A DNA stretch of 16,177 nt. Source: an uncultured Collinsella sp. (lineage in GTDB: Bacteria > Actinomycetota > Coriobacteriia > Coriobacteriales > Coriobacteriaceae). The notes below the pieces were generated by a model, which worked only from the letters and a program-made list of their open reading frames with translations, made no database searches and was not told where the DNA came from. Of this stretch, positions 6,405 to 14,088 are shown piece after piece. Location of the stretch: contig CABUWD010000039.1 in the NCBI GenBank assembly GCA_902495155.1, positions 1 to 16,177 on the forward strand, read 5' to 3'. The translations under genes were made by a program, and so were the position numbers. The first letter of the stretch is position 1. The number at the start of each line of letters is the position of its first letter.

Positions 6405-6790
6405 ACGCCAAGGCCCAGGCCCTCGTGGCCAAGGCGTGCGGCTGGGTCGCCTCGAACCCCGATACATGGGCGAAGCTGCGCCGCATCTGCTACCGCCTGA
6501 TGCTGAAGGGCCACGTCATCCAGCGCGACAACGTGTACACCCTGGCGTGCCAGAACGGCATGACCGTGAGCGAGGCCAGCGAGTTCAAGCGCGACCACAA
6601 CCTGTGGAGCGTGCTGTCCCGCTACATGGTGCTGCAGCGCCCCTCCATGCTGGCCGCCGTGAGCTTCCGCCGCACGCCGGTGGACTCCGTGGACCTGGTG
6701 GGCACGTGGGAGGCCATCGTGGGCCCAGCCGTTTTCGCCGCCTCCACGCTAACCGAGGCGCAGGGCATCTACGACAGGGGCGCGCAATGA
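6392..6790 (+). CDS. Hypothetical phage protein
   Basis: A 132-residue, mostly helical protein starting at ATG 6392 (GGAGG seven bases upstream). It contains a segment with helix-turn-helix flavour (YTLACQNGMTVSEASEFKRD, about 50-69), but I cannot assign a family. There are no membrane segments or metal motifs. It ends in an ATGA overlap with the resolvase gene, so the two are translationally coupled. It may be a small DNA-associated factor of the replication-recombination module; this is inferred only from its neighbours. Confidence 0.75.
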   Translation: MAEVDAKAQALVAKACGWVASNPDTWAKLRRICYRLMLKGHVIQRDNVYTLACQNGMTVSEASEFKRDHNLWSVLSRYMVLQRPSMLAAVSFRRTPVDSVDLVGTWEAIVGPAVFAASTLTEAQGIYDRGAQ

Positions 6791-7152
6791 GGTGCACCGT
6801 CACGGTCGAGGGCCGAATGCCGAGCCTGAACGACTACATCAGCGCCGAGCGCGCCAACCGCTACAAGGCGGCGGCCATGAAGAAGCGCGAGACGGCGCGC
6901 GTGAGGGCGGCGGCCATGCAGCAGCGCGCGCCGCGCTTCGAGCGCCGGGTAACCGTGCGCACCACGTTCTATGAGCCCGACATGCGCCGCGACGCCGACA
7001 ACGTGGGCTTCGCGCGCAAGTTCGTGCTCGACGGCCTGGTGGCGGCGGGCGTAATCAAGGACGACTCCCGCAAGTACGTGGAGCAGTGCCCCGACAGGGT
7101 GCTCACCGACAGGGCGCGCCCCCGCGTGGTCGTGGAGGTGAGCGACGAGTGA
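6787..7152 (+). CDS. RusA-family Holliday junction resolvase
   Basis: A 121-residue endonuclease of the RusA type, expected to cut four-way junctions formed by phage recombination and replication. The N-terminus has the short-strand start with MPSLNDYI (11-18). The acidic catalytic motif is RRDADN (Asp69, Asp71), followed by the helix with LDGL (81-84) and the second acidic site KDDS (Asp92, Asp93), in family order and spacing. The length is typical (about 120). It overlaps its upstream neighbour by four bases (ATGA) and the next gene by four (GTGA). Its partner activities in this operon are ERF and SSB. Confidence 0.88.
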   Translation: MRCTVTVEGRMPSLNDYISAERANRYKAAAMKKRETARVRAAAMQQRAPRFERRVTVRTTFYEPDMRRDADNVGFARKFVLDGLVAAGVIKDDSRKYVEQCPDRVLTDRARPRVVVEVSDE

Positions 7153-7707
7153 CCCGCCGAGACAAGGGCAGGCCGCACAGGGCGTGGCGCAAGGCCGACC
7201 TCGACCGCATAGCCGAACTGGCGGGAAAGGTGCCCGCCCGCGAGATTCGCCGCGAGCTGCGGCTGTCTAAGAACCAGTTGGATAACGCGCGGCGCTTGAT
7301 CAACGCCAGCGGCGGCCACGTGTCCCTGCGCTGCTACCGCCACCGCCTGGAGCTGTGCCCCGTCGTGCGGGTGCCGCAGGGCGACCCTCGGCAAGGACGG
7401 CATCTGCGAACCGTGCAGACGCCAGCAGCAGCTTGAGGCCATAGAGGCCCGCATAGCCGAGCTGCTGCCGAGGCTGACCGCAGAGGAGCGCCGCACCTAC
7501 GAGCGCACCGAGTGTGGCCGAGAGAGCCGCGCCGACCCCATGCCGCAGGCCCCGGACACCTCGGGCATGAGCCGCTACGCCGCCGACAAGGCAGCAGAGG
7601 CGCACGACGAGGCCATGGAGCGGTGGCTGTGCCGTTACCTGTACCGCAGGGTCAAGGCGGCGCAGAAGCGCAAGGAGCGCATAGAGAAAAAAGTTCCGAA
7701 ATCCTGA
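7149..7707 (+). pseudogene. HTH plus zinc-ribbon phage protein, split by a +1 frameshift
   Basis: The start is GTG 7149, overlapping the RusA stop. Frame one (to 7436) begins with a basic region and an HTH-like stretch (LAGKVPAREIRRELRLSKNQ) but loses coding character after CYRHRLELCP. A different frame then gives CPSCGCRRATLGKDGICEPC, a four-Cys zinc ribbon, followed by a long helical acidic-basic tail to the TGA at 7705-7707. Skipping one base at 7362 (after CCC 7359-7361) joins them into about 185 residues. The second part has no good start of its own. The cause may be programmed +1 recoding, a real mutation or a sequencing error. It probably binds nucleic acid; the function is unknown. 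Confidence 0.65.
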
Positions 7708-7749
7708 AAAGTTTTTATCACTTTTAGTTTTCCCAGTTAGGAGACCCAA

Positions 7750-8046
7750 ATGCTCACGGAAATCATCAGCAAGACCGTCGCGGACAAGACGGTGGACAGC
7801 ATCCTGAAGCGCATCGAGCGCGCCGTCCCCGTGCCCGAGCCGGGCGACGGCGGCTTCGACGCCGCCATGCGCCAGGCGTTCAACATGGGGGCCGCCTGCA
7901 TGGCCGCGCAAATCAAGAACGGCCCCGTGCCCACCAAGCGCATCGCGCTCATGGGCGAGGTGGCCCGCGTGGCGTGCCGCGCCCGCCTGGTGGGCATGGA
8001 GTGCCGCGTGGTCGTAGACGAGGAGGCCCGCGCATGCAATCGCTAG
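7750..8046 (+). CDS. Hypothetical phage protein
   Basis: A 98-residue protein starting at ATG 7750 with TTAGGAGA upstream, after the only sizeable gap (42 AT-rich bases) in this part of the operon; a secondary promoter there is possible but no clear -10/-35 pair was found. The sequence is helical, with charged heptads at the N-terminus (VDSILKRIERAV) and an Ala/Cys-rich middle. It overlaps the ParB-domain gene by 13 bases. No family was recognised. Confidence 0.75.
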   Translation: MLTEIISKTVADKTVDSILKRIERAVPVPEPGDGGFDAAMRQAFNMGAACMAAQIKNGPVPTKRIALMGEVARVACRARLVGMECRVVVDEEARACNR

Positions 8047-9317
8047 AGGAGGTCGCGATCTGCGACGTGTACCCCTACGAGCGCGCCGACGGCGAGCCGA
8101 TGAACCCGCGCGACTTCACCACCAGGGAGAGCGCCGAGCACATCGCGGGCCTGGCCGCGCAGTTCAAGGCCAACCGCCTCAACCCCGGCCAGCCCGTCAT
8201 GAAGCCCATCCTGTACAAGGAGGGCGGCATCTACTGGATCATCGACGGCGAGTGCCGCGTGCGCGCCATGAGGGCCATCGGCACCGAGCGTTTCCTCGCC
8301 GAGGTCTACGACGACCTGGACGACGCCGAGCTGGCGCGCGTGGAGGCCGCCAAGGCCATGGTGGAGACCGACGCCAAGCTGGGGCTGACCGCCGAGGAGA
8401 AGTCGCGCGGCGTGCAGACCATGCTGGCGCTCGACATTCCCGACGAGGAGGTGGCCGTGGCCGCCCGCACCGACGCGGGCACCGTGGCCAAGGCGCGCCG
8501 CGCCGCCCGCAGGGTGCAGGACGCCGCCTACGACATGACGCTCGACCGCCTGGCCGCCATCGCCGAGTTCGAGGGCGACGACGAGGCCGTGGCCGAGCTG
8601 CGCGACTGCAAGCAGTCCGAATGGCAGCGCGTGTACGCGGGCCTGAAGGCCGAGGCCGAGCAGAGGCGCAACCGCGCCGAGGTGGTGGCGGTGCTTGCCG
8701 ACGCGGGCGTCGAGTTCGTCGACGAATGCCCCGAGGGCTTCGCCGCATGCCGCACGTTTTCCGACTACCGCCCCGACCTGGCGGCGCTGGACGCCTACGT
8801 GGCCGACAACGCGGGCGCGGGGCTTCTGGCCGAGGAGACGTCGTTCGGCGTGACCCTGCTGGCGCCGGTGGCCGAGGGGGCCGACGAGGCCGCACAGGCC
8901 GCAGCCCAGCGCAAGGCCGACTTCCAGGCCGCCTACGAGGACGGCGCGAAGGCCCGCCGCGAGTGGCTTGCCGCCCACGCGGGCGACCTCAAGTCGATGC
9001 GCCGCACGGCTCTGGCGCTGACCACGTTCGCCATGGAGGCCGAGGCCGTGGAATCGTTCGAGGAGCTGCTGGGCCGACCCATCGACCGCACGCCCACCGA
9101 GCTGGCCGTGGCCATGGGCTGGCGGGCAGCGTGGAACATGAGCGGCTGGACGGCCTGGAGCCTCATGGAAGGCGGCAGCTCCGTGTACTTCAACCGAGCG
9201 ACGGTCGAGAACGTGACCATCATCTACGAGGCCATGAAGGCCGACGGCTACGAGCCGAACGCGGCCGAGACGGAAACCTACGAGGCGTGCATGGCGCGCC
9301 TGGGAAGCGAGGAGTAA
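8034..9317 (+). CDS. ParB/Srx-domain phage protein
   Basis: A 427-residue protein. Residues 1-100 form a ParB-like domain: a CDVYPYERADGEPMNPRDF start, a PILY-beta strand, and the DGECRVRAMRAIG motif (71-83), equivalent to the GERRxxA box of ParB. An Ala/Glu-rich helical region follows (about 105-215) that could contain the HTH usual for ParB proteins, then a long C-terminal part with no recognised family. Phage ParB-domain proteins are implicated in DNA binding or nicking and sometimes in replication or transcription control. It is coupled to the DUF1351-like gene that starts immediately after its stop. Its precise job is not deducible. Confidence 0.75.
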   Translation: MQSLEEVAICDVYPYERADGEPMNPRDFTTRESAEHIAGLAAQFKANRLNPGQPVMKPILYKEGGIYWIIDGECRVRAMRAIGTERFLAEVYDDLDDAELARVEAAKAMVETDAKLGLTAEEKSRGVQTMLALDIPDEEVAVAARTDAGTVAKARRAARRVQDAAYDMTLDRLAAIAEFEGDDEAVAELRDCKQSEWQRVYAGLKAEAEQRRNRAEVVAVLADAGVEFVDECPEGFAACRTFSDYRPDLAALDAYVADNAGAGLLAEETSFGVTLLAPVAEGADEAAQAAAQRKADFQAAYEDGAKARREWLAAHAGDLKSMRRTALALTTFAMEAEAVESFEELLGRPIDRTPTELAVAMGWRAAWNMSGWTAWSLMEGGSSVYFNRATVENVTIIYEAMKADGYEPNAAETETYEACMARLGSEE

Positions 9318-10328
9318 ATGAGCGAAGCAGTTGAGGCCGAGATCATCGAGCCCGAGGAGGCGTCAGAGCTGACCGTGGCGTACTCCCCCGCCGTGATCGA
9401 GGCCAACTTCGACGCCCTGGAGGCGCACGTGCGCAGGCTGGTGGCCGACTACGAGGGCGCGACCTACGACATGGGCAAGGACGAGAACGTGAAGGCCGCC
9501 AAGCGCGACCGCGCCTACCTCAACGGCATCGCCAAGGAGATAGACGAGCGCCGCAAGGCCGTGAGCCGCGAGTACACGAAGCCCCTGGCCGCGTTCGAGG
9601 ACAGGTGCAAGGCCGTGGCGGGCATCGCGAAGCAGGCAGCCGACGGCATCAAGGCGCAGCTGGACGAGGCCGAGGAGGAGCGCCAGCTGCGCGCGTACGC
9701 CAAGCTGCGGGAGCACTACGAGGAGTTCGCCGGGCTGCTGGCCCCCGTCGTGCCCTATGAGCGTTTCCACGAGAAGCAGTGGACCAACAAGACCTTCGGC
9801 GAGGTGAAGGCATTCAAGGCCCTGGAGGCCAAGGTAGAGCGCCTAGCCCAGGACTGGGAAACCCTCAAGGCGCAGTTCCAGGGCGAGCCGTTCTACGACG
9901 AGGCCGAGCGCGAGCTGTTCGCCACCCTGGACCTGGGCGCGGCCATAACGGCGGCGCACAAGGCCGAGGAGGAGCGCCAGCGCATCGCCGAGCTGAAGGC
10001 GGCCATGGAGCCGGAACCCGTGGAAGAGCCCGAACCCGAACCCGAAGCGGTGCCCGAGCCCGCGGAATGCCAGCCCGCAGAGTTCCCGCAGCCGCTTGAG
10101 CAGATGCCCGAGCCGCAGCCCGCGCCCATGCCCGCCCCGGTGCCGCCAGCGCCGCCCGCACCGGCACCCGTGGCCATGGCGGGCGACCCGTGGACGGTCG
10201 TGGTGCCGTGCGCCACGTGCGAGCAGATGCAGGGCGTCGCGGCGGCCCTCAAGGCGCAGGGCGTCGTGGGCACCATCATGCACGGCACGGTGGGCCAGGT
10301 TTACGAGCGAATGAACGGAGGCTACTAG
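9318..10328 (+). CDS. DUF1351-like phage protein
   Basis: A 336-residue protein with a long helical, coiled-coil-rich first part (about 20-235: LVADYEGATYDMGKDENVKAAKRDRAYLN-type segments and repeated EEERQ heptads). A Pro-Glu-rich linker (about 235-285) follows, then a small C-terminal domain beginning at WTVVVPCATCEQM. This layout matches DUF1351 proteins, which commonly sit next to phage single-strand annealing or exonuclease genes. Here it directly precedes ERF, supporting a role in phage recombination. It begins right after the previous stop. The family assignment is by pattern and not by search. Confidence 0.7.
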   Translation: MSEAVEAEIIEPEEASELTVAYSPAVIEANFDALEAHVRRLVADYEGATYDMGKDENVKAAKRDRAYLNGIAKEIDERRKAVSREYTKPLAAFEDRCKAVAGIAKQAADGIKAQLDEAEEERQLRAYAKLREHYEEFAGLLAPVVPYERFHEKQWTNKTFGEVKAFKALEAKVERLAQDWETLKAQFQGEPFYDEAERELFATLDLGAAITAAHKAEEERQRIAELKAAMEPEPVEEPEPEPEAVPEPAECQPAEFPQPLEQMPEPQPAPMPAPVPPAPPAPAPVAMAGDPWTVVVPCATCEQMQGVAAALKAQGVVGTIMHGTVGQVYERMNGGY

Positions 10329-10329
10329 C

Positions 10330-10902
10330 ATGACCCAGGAACAGCAGTCCATCGACCTCATGGCGGCCGTTGCCCGCGTGCAGCGCGCCGTGGTGGTGCC
10401 CAAGGCCAAGTACAACGCTTTCGGCAAGTTCAGCTACCGCAGCTACGAGGACATAGTGGCCGCGCTGAAGGAGCCGTGCGCCAAGGAGGGCCTGGCGTTC
10501 TTCATGACCGACGAGCTGGTGCAGATAGGCGACCGCTACTACGTGAAGTCCACGGCGTGCGTGTTCCCCGCCGAGGGCGGCGAGGGCCTGCTGCAGGTGA
10601 GCGCCTACGCCCGCGAGGACGAGCACAAGAAGGGCTCGGACGATGCCCAGGTGACCGGCATGGCGTCGAGCTACGCCCGCAAGTACGCGCTGTGCGGCGC
10701 GTTCGCCATCGACGGGCAGAGCGATCCCGACGCCATGGAGGAGCAGCCCGCGCCCGAGGAGAAGCAGCCGCCCGCAGACGGCCCCTTCACGGCCCACTGC
10801 CGCAGCTGCGGGGCGCGCTACCAGTTCGCCAGCATGCCGCAGTACATGGAGTTCGTGGCCAACAGCCCGTGCTGCCCGCGCCCCGACTGGCAGGTGGAGT
10901 AG
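10330..10902 (+). CDS. erf: ERF-family single-strand DNA annealing protein
   Basis: A 190-residue annealing recombinase of the ERF type, which pairs complementary single strands during phage recombination and circularisation. Family hallmarks are the KYNAFGKFSYRSYEDIVAAL segment (27-46) and QVTGMASSYARKYALCGAFAI (107-127). The acidic-Pro linker (about 134-152) leads to a C-terminal Cys-rich tail (CRSC 157-160, CC 181-182) that could form a small zinc site, an addition to the usual ERF core. It follows the DUF1351-like gene and precedes a coiled-coil protein and SSB, its expected partner. Confidence 0.88.
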   Translation: MTQEQQSIDLMAAVARVQRAVVVPKAKYNAFGKFSYRSYEDIVAALKEPCAKEGLAFFMTDELVQIGDRYYVKSTACVFPAEGGEGLLQVSAYAREDEHKKGSDDAQVTGMASSYARKYALCGAFAIDGQSDPDAMEEQPAPEEKQPPADGPFTAHCRSCGARYQFASMPQYMEFVANSPCCPRPDWQVE

Positions 10903-11256
10903 ATGCAGGCGCTCACCGAGGAGCTGGACGAGCTGACCGACAGGCTGGAGGCCGAACTGAAGACCTGCAAGGAGTCCGGCTGCCAGTACGCCGAGAACGA
11001 GGCCGAGTACCGCAAGGCCCTGCGCATCGCCATCCTGAACGAGCGCCAGAAGGGCACGCCCGTCACCATCATCGGCGACGTGTGCCGGGGCCAGGAGCAG
11101 ATAGCGGAGGCCAAGCGCCGCCGCGACTGCTCCGAGGCCATCTACAAGGCCTCGCAGGAGGCCATCAACGTAATCAAGCTGCGTATCCGCATGGTAGACG
11201 CGCAGATCACCCGCATCTGGAACAGCGGGGACGTAACCCAAGGAGGGTATCTATGA
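10903..11256 (+). CDS. Coiled-coil phage protein of unknown function
   Basis: A 117-residue protein, nearly all helical, with an N-terminal heptad pattern (LTEELDELTDRLEAEL), a central KGTPVTIIGDVCRGQEQI turn, and a second long helix ending in RIWN. The helix-GxPVT-helix layout resembles small early proteins found beside SSB and recombination genes in many Gram-positive phages, but I cannot give it a name. The ATG at 10903 directly follows the ERF stop, and its own stop overlaps the SSB start (TATGA), so it is tightly coupled to both. Confidence 0.78.
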   Translation: MQALTEELDELTDRLEAELKTCKESGCQYAENEAEYRKALRIAILNERQKGTPVTIIGDVCRGQEQIAEAKRRRDCSEAIYKASQEAINVIKLRIRMVDAQITRIWNSGDVTQGGYL

Positions 11257-11807
11257 GCATCAACCGCGTGTGCATATCCGGCAACCTGACCCGCGACCCC
11301 GTGCTGCGCTCCACGTCTGGCGGCATGTCCGTGCTGTCCATGGGCGTGGCCGTCAACGACCGCCGCAAGAACCAGCAGACCGGGCAGTGGGAGGACTACC
11401 CGAACTTCGTGGACTGCACGCTGTTCGGCACCCGCGGCGAGAAGCTGGCGCAGTACCTCGCCAAGGGCAGCAAGGTGGCCATCGAGGGCAAGCTGCGCTA
11501 CCGCAGCTGGAACGACCAGCAGACCGGCCAGAAGCGCAGCGCGCTGGAGGTCGTGGTGGACGAGCTGGAGTTCATGAGCGGCCAGCAACAGCAGCAGGGC
11601 TACGCGCCGCAGCAGTACGCGCCCCAGGCGGCCCCGCAAGCGCCGCAGGCCCGCACGTACGGCCAGGGACGCCCCGACCCGGCACCTGCGCCGCAGCAGC
11701 CCGCCTACGCGCCGCAGCCGGCCACTCAGCAGGCGTACGCGCCACAGCAGCCCGCGCCGCAGCAGCAGGCCATGCCCGATCTGTACGACGAGGATATCCC
11801 GTTTTAG
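11253..11807 (+). CDS. ssb: Single-stranded DNA-binding protein
   Basis: A 184-residue SSB that coats single strands during phage replication and recombination. The OB fold (about 1-110) has the typical MSINRVCISGNLTRDPVLR start, the SMGVAVNDR strand and an FVDCTLFGTRGEKLAQYLAKG stretch. A Gln/Pro/Ala-rich linker (about 112-175) follows, and the acidic tip YDEDIPF at the C-terminus is the protein-interaction tail. The start is ATG 11253, with AGGAGG about six bases upstream, overlapping the previous stop. Presence of both the tail and the full OB fold argues for a functional protein. Confidence 0.96.
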   Translation: MSINRVCISGNLTRDPVLRSTSGGMSVLSMGVAVNDRRKNQQTGQWEDYPNFVDCTLFGTRGEKLAQYLAKGSKVAIEGKLRYRSWNDQQTGQKRSALEVVVDELEFMSGQQQQQGYAPQQYAPQAAPQAPQARTYGQGRPDPAPAPQQPAYAPQPATQQAYAPQQPAPQQQAMPDLYDEDIPF

Positions 11808-11826
11808 GGAAGGCGACGGCGACACT

Positions 11827-12528
11827 ATGGGCATGGTTATACACGACGACTTCTGGGCGGCCGCGCAGGCCATGCCCGAGAAGCAGCGCGCGCCGTTCAT
11901 CTACGCCATCGTCGAGTACCGGTTCACGGGCAAGGAGCCGCAGGGCAGCCCCGCGTGGCTGCCTACCTTCCTGGTGCTCAAGGGCAGGCTCGACATGGGC
12001 GACGAGAAGAGCGAGCGCGCAAGGAAGGCGGCCAACGCCCGCTGGGGCAACAGGCCGGGGAAGGAAGACGCGGTGGACGATGCGGCGGCACGGGCGCAAG
12101 CCGATGCGCAAGCACATGCGGGAGCATATGCAGATACAGATGCAGTCGCACATGCGCAAGCAGATGCGGATGCACATGCAGGCGCATCGAGTTGCGGCAA
12201 TGCAGAGGTTGAGGTTGAGGTTGAGTATATAGATAACCCCTTAATCCCCTTTGACGAAATCGTGCATGCGCTCAACGAGGCAGCCGGCACCCGCTACCGC
12301 TCAAGCAGCGCCAAGACCCGCAGGCTGATACACGCCCGCTGGGCCGAGGGCTACCGCCTCCCCGACTTCCTGGCCGTCATCGACACGATGGCAGCCGAGT
12401 GGGCGGGCGACCCGAAGATGGCCAAGTACCTGCGGCCCTCCACGCTGTTCTCGCCGAAGTTCGAGGACTACGTGAACCGCGGCCCGAGGACCCGGAAGGA
12501 GGCCGACGGCTATGCCGAGTACGACTGA
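11827..12528 (+). CDS. Phage replication-organiser-like protein (DUF6291 / Phg_2220_C layout)
   Basis: A 233-residue protein with three parts. Residues 1-75 look like the DUF6291-type N-terminus (FWAAAQAMPEKQRAPFIYAIVEY...KAANARWG). Residues 86-133 are a low-complexity Ala-His-Asp-Gln linker followed by Val-Glu repeats. Residues 140-217 match the conserved phage C-terminal domain (FDEIVHALNEAAGTRYRSSS... YLRPSTLFSPKFEDYVN), typical of replisome organisers. It overlaps the helicase loader gene by 17 bases, the usual organiser-loader pair. It likely binds the phage origin and recruits the loader; this is inferred from family layout and context. The DNA encoding the linker may itself be the origin. 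Confidence 0.8.
   Translation: MGMVIHDDFWAAAQAMPEKQRAPFIYAIVEYRFTGKEPQGSPAWLPTFLVLKGRLDMGDEKSERARKAANARWGNRPGKEDAVDDAAARAQADAQAHAGAYADTDAVAHAQADADAHAGASSCGNAEVEVEVEYIDNPLIPFDEIVHALNEAAGTRYRSSSAKTRRLIHARWAEGYRLPDFLAVIDTMAAEWAGDPKMAKYLRPSTLFSPKFEDYVNRGPRTRKEADGYAEYD
12098..12260. other. Repetitive segment in the replication gene, candidate phage origin
   Basis: Within the organiser gene, short units ending in CATGC or GATGC recur about every 6-12 bases (12108-12190). They are followed by GAGGTT three and a half times (12205-12225) and then an AT-rich stretch starting TATATAGATA (12226-12260), unusual in this GC-rich region. Repeats next to an AT-rich unwinding-like segment inside an initiator gene are a known origin arrangement in phages. 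There is no direct proof here. Confidence 0.4.
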
Positions 12529-13240
12529 GTGCCCCCACTGCGGGGCGCAGCTGGAGGTCCGCTACGTGGTGCTGGCTGGCCGCCGCACCTTCTGCGGCTG
12601 GAAGCCGTGCGGCTGCCCGGGTGCCGTGGCGGAGCGCGACGAGCGTTCGCGCCTTGAGGCCAGGGCCAAGGCCGAGGAGGCCGCAGCCAAACGCCGCCGG
12701 GCCTACGAGCGGGCCGGAATCAAGCCCCGCTTCATGACAGCCGCCTCCCCCATGGCCGAGGGCATTGCCGCGAAGGTTGAGCAAGGGCGCGGGGCGTACA
12801 TCTGCGGCCCCGTGGGAACCGGCAAGACCCACCTGGCGAGCGCCGTGGCGCGGCTCCTGGTGGACGGCGGCACCAGCGTGAGGGTGACCGACATGCTGGG
12901 CGTGCTGGCCGCCATCAAGGGCACCTACGGCGGCGACGGCACCGAGGACGGCGTGCTGTCCAGGCTCTCCCGCGTGGGGTGCCTGGTGCTGGACGACCTG
13001 GGCAAGGAGTCCCCCACCGACTGGACGCTCGGGCAGGTGTTCCGCGTCGTGAACGACAGGTACGAGAGCATGAGTCCGGTCATCGTGACCACGCAGTACG
13101 GCAAGGGCGACCTCATACGCCGCCTGGCCAAGAACGGCGACGAGGAGACGGCGGTGGCCATCGTGAGCCGCCTGTCGGAGATGTGCGACAAGTACGAGCT
13201 GCAAGGCAAGGACAGGAGGCTATCGAATGGCAAACGTTGA
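12512..13240 (+). CDS. DnaC/IstB-like helicase loader ATPase
   Basis: A 242-residue AAA+ ATPase expected to load the replicative helicase at the phage origin. An N-terminal zinc-binding region (CPHC at 7-10, CGWKPCGC at 28-35) is followed by a charged helix. The ATPase core has Walker A GPVGTGKT (99-106), Walker B CLVLDDLGKE (157-166, Asp161-Asp162), a sensor-like IVTTQY segment, and a C-terminal ISRLSEMC-like arginine-finger region (VSRLSEMC). Order and length match DnaC-type loaders of phages. It starts inside the end of the organiser gene and overlaps the HNH-type gene by 14 bases. Confidence 0.9.
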   Translation: MPSTTECPHCGAQLEVRYVVLAGRRTFCGWKPCGCPGAVAERDERSRLEARAKAEEAAAKRRRAYERAGIKPRFMTAASPMAEGIAAKVEQGRGAYICGPVGTGKTHLASAVARLLVDGGTSVRVTDMLGVLAAIKGTYGGDGTEDGVLSRLSRVGCLVLDDLGKESPTDWTLGQVFRVVNDRYESMSPVIVTTQYGKGDLIRRLAKNGDEETAVAIVSRLSEMCDKYELQGKDRRLSNGKR

Positions 13241-13622
13241 CACGCTGCCCGAGATCCTGCGCCCCCTCATGGAGGGGCCGAGCATCGAGACGCCCAGGTG
13301 CGCCGTGTGCGGCGCGCCGTGGCCGCTCAACCGCCACCACATCGTGAGGCGCGGGGCGGGCAAGCTGTTCCGCGACGGGCGCGAGGTTCCCAAGCCCACG
13401 GTGATGCTGTGCGGCAGCGGCAACGGCAGCGGCTGCCACGGGCTGGCGCACGCCAACCGGCTGCACTTCCGCTGGGTCAGGGCCGAGCAGAGGTTCAACC
13501 GCCCCGCCCCGCCGGGCTCGGGGCACTGGGAGTACCTGCTGCTGCCGGAACCGACCAAGTACGCGGATGCCCTGGCCATGGACGGCTGGAGGCGGCTGCC
13601 GAGGGGCAGGCGGTGCATGTGA
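13227..13622 (+). CDS. HNH-type nuclease-like protein
   Basis: A 131-residue protein with the metal-finger layout of HNH endonucleases: CAVC (25-28), the RHHIVRRG motif (His37-His38) and a second Cys/His set LCGSGNGSGCHGLAH (Cys62, Cys70, His71, His75). This would be a nicking or cleaving nuclease with a structural zinc. In phages such genes often lie near packaging genes; here it sits in the replication module directly after the helicase loader, which it overlaps. A role in recombination or replication is possible. It is not an intron-borne homing enzyme as far as context shows. Confidence 0.75.
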   Translation: MANVDTLPEILRPLMEGPSIETPRCAVCGAPWPLNRHHIVRRGAGKLFRDGREVPKPTVMLCGSGNGSGCHGLAHANRLHFRWVRAEQRFNRPAPPGSGHWEYLLLPEPTKYADALAMDGWRRLPRGRRCM

Positions 13623-13867
13623 GCGGGTACGAGCCTTCAAGCGGGTGGAACCTCCCGCCCGGGTGCTTCGAGTCCGACCCCAGGGCACCGTGGAACCGGC
13701 CCGACCCGTGGGAGGGCCGCACGTGCCGGGAGTGCCGCTTCTGCGGCCGCGTGCAGGGCGCTGGCGGCGAGGCCGTGTGCGCCCGCGACGCCATGACGGG
13801 CGGCGGCCCCGACGTGGAGGCGGTAGACGAGACAAGCGAGGCATGCGAGTGCTTCGAGTTCGAATAG
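13619..13867 (+). CDS. Small Cys-rich phage protein
   Basis: An 82-residue protein starting at GTG 13619, which overlaps the previous stop as GTGA. It opens with an aromatic-Pro stretch (SSGWNLPPGCFESDPRAPW) and then carries CRECRFCGR, a CARD and a terminal CECFEFE, enough Cys to hold a zinc ion. No enzyme motif is seen. It is one of several Cys-rich small proteins in this stretch; the function is unknown. Confidence 0.7.
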   Translation: MSGYEPSSGWNLPPGCFESDPRAPWNRPDPWEGRTCRECRFCGRVQGAGGEAVCARDAMTGGGPDVEAVDETSEACECFEFE

Positions 13868-13878
13868 GAGACGAAACG

Positions 13879-14088
13879 ATGAAGAAGATCTACGCGGTGG
13901 CCACGGAGAGCGACGTGGTGCTGGCGTTCGAGAGCAGATCGGACGCAGACGAGTACGCAGGCGAGCACGACGGCATGGCGGTGCTGCCGGTGCCGTGCGT
14001 GGGGGCCTACGAGTACCCCAGCGAGAAGCCGGCCACCGACTGGGACCGAATCGCCGACGCTCTGCCGAAGGGAGGCGAGCAGGCATGA
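13879..14088 (+). CDS. Small hypothetical phage protein
   Basis: A 69-residue acidic protein starting at ATG 13879 with ATAGGAGACG upstream. The N-terminus reads as beta-alpha (KKIYAVATESDVVLAFESRSDADEYA), resembling small proteins that track with phage early operons; no family name can be given. It overlaps the next gene by four bases (ATGA). Confidence 0.7.
   Translation: MKKIYAVATESDVVLAFESRSDADEYAGEHDGMAVLPVPCVGAYEYPSEKPATDWDRIADALPKGGEQA

Noticed and set aside
7512..7727. A 71-codon plus-strand frame within the split zinc-ribbon gene
   Set aside because: The neighbouring frame ending at 7707 gives a coherent zinc ribbon and helical tail, while this one is Arg/Gly/Pro-rich shadow sequence.
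8043..8978. A 311-codon minus-strand frame opposite the ParB-domain gene
   Set aside because: Its Gly/Leu/His/Val-rich composition is what the complement of GC-rich coding sequence yields, and it has no motif. A similar antisense frame at 10276-11241 was rejected for the same reason.
13298..13867. A 189-codon frame beginning inside the HNH-type gene
   Set aside because: Only its end (from GTG 13619) is real; the earlier part is out of frame with the HNH-type protein and has shadow composition.
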